Shown here in pieces: positions 25,117 through 25,271 of a stretch of DNA of 25,271 nt. This DNA is from Cytauxzoon felis (Eukaryota > Apicomplexa > Aconoidasida > Piroplasmida > Theileriidae). The stretch lies in NCBI GenBank assembly GCA_020283715.1, contig JAIQCW010000351.1:1-25271 (forward strand), read 5' to 3'. The position numbers and the translations under genes were made by a program. Each line of letters opens with the position of its first letter. Position 1 is the first letter of the stretch. A model generated the notes under the pieces. The model worked only from the letters and a program-made list of their open reading frames with translations. It was not told where the DNA came from and searched no databases.

Positions 25117-25271
25117 CTAATCTCGACGAGATACGTCTAAAGTGACGAAAACCATGTTTGGAAGGATATCTCAATGAATACAATATGGAATGAAGTGAGG
25201 ATGAGTAAACTCAATACAATCATCAAATTCCTTTTCAATGAAGTATTAACATCAGAAATTCATTCAATATT
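25117..25271 (+). repeat. 205-bp interspersed repeat, copy 3 of 3 (cut by window end)
   Basis: Starts with AATCTCGACGAGATACG and follows copies 1 and 2 through GGAAGGATATCTCAATGAA, GGAATGAAGTGAGGATGA and TACAATCATCAAATTCC to the last base. Confidence 0.86.

Overview
This window is nuclear DNA of an apicomplexan parasite, most likely a piroplasm of the Theileria equi / T. haneyi lineage. Reasons: it is AT-rich; many introns are only 35-55 nt with GT..AG ends; there are two signal-peptide proteins built of FAINT-like (Frequently Associated IN Theileria) repeats and two members of a repeat-domain family I associate from memory with T. equi; and there is a complete 14-exon gene for an apicomplexan LCCL-family protein of the FNPA/CCp5 type. 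Species assignment is inference.

Layout, left to right. 1-770: an unrecognised, GC-richer minus-strand reading frame and a repeat cluster. 770-1725 (+): 3' exons of phenylalanyl-tRNA synthetase alpha. 2650-3525 (+): FAINT protein. 4104-5585 (-): polytopic membrane protein, possibly Tpr-like. 6401-7483 (-): second FAINT protein. 7953-11151 (-): four compact same-strand genes, TBCA, NAA20, a small secreted protein ending NDEL, and a cysteine-rich secreted protein. 11558-12529 (-): T. equi-type surface protein with a C-terminal anchor. 13724-14410 (+): a 5'-incomplete relative. 14545-15264 (-): CFIm25/NUDT21 orthologue. 15338-20362 (-): FNPA-like protein, which I rebuilt as 14 exons in a continuous frame (1029 aa). 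20478-21062 (-): unrecognised 180-aa protein. 21813-22799 (-): mitochondrial-carrier-homologue-like protein. 23975-24979 (+): sphingomyelin-synthase-like enzyme. Housekeeping genes (translation, mRNA 3' processing, tubulin folding, protein acetylation, lipid synthesis) are thus mixed with lineage-specific surface or secreted families.

The most striking content is non-genic. About twenty clusters of a GC-richer modular repeat lie between genes and inside introns. Each module is a short spacer (CCACYYGAGGTCC), a left half with a small hairpin, a constant joint (TATTTACTTCCCC) and one of several related right halves. Introns without the repeat are 35-91 nt; introns with it are 270-613 nt. A second, about 205-bp repeat sits inside the two longest of these introns and again at the window's right end. 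Around most clusters the top strand is C-rich/G-poor on the left and G-rich/C-poor on the right, whatever the gene orientation, so base composition follows the repeats rather than transcription. I regard this as the main candidate for an undescribed system.
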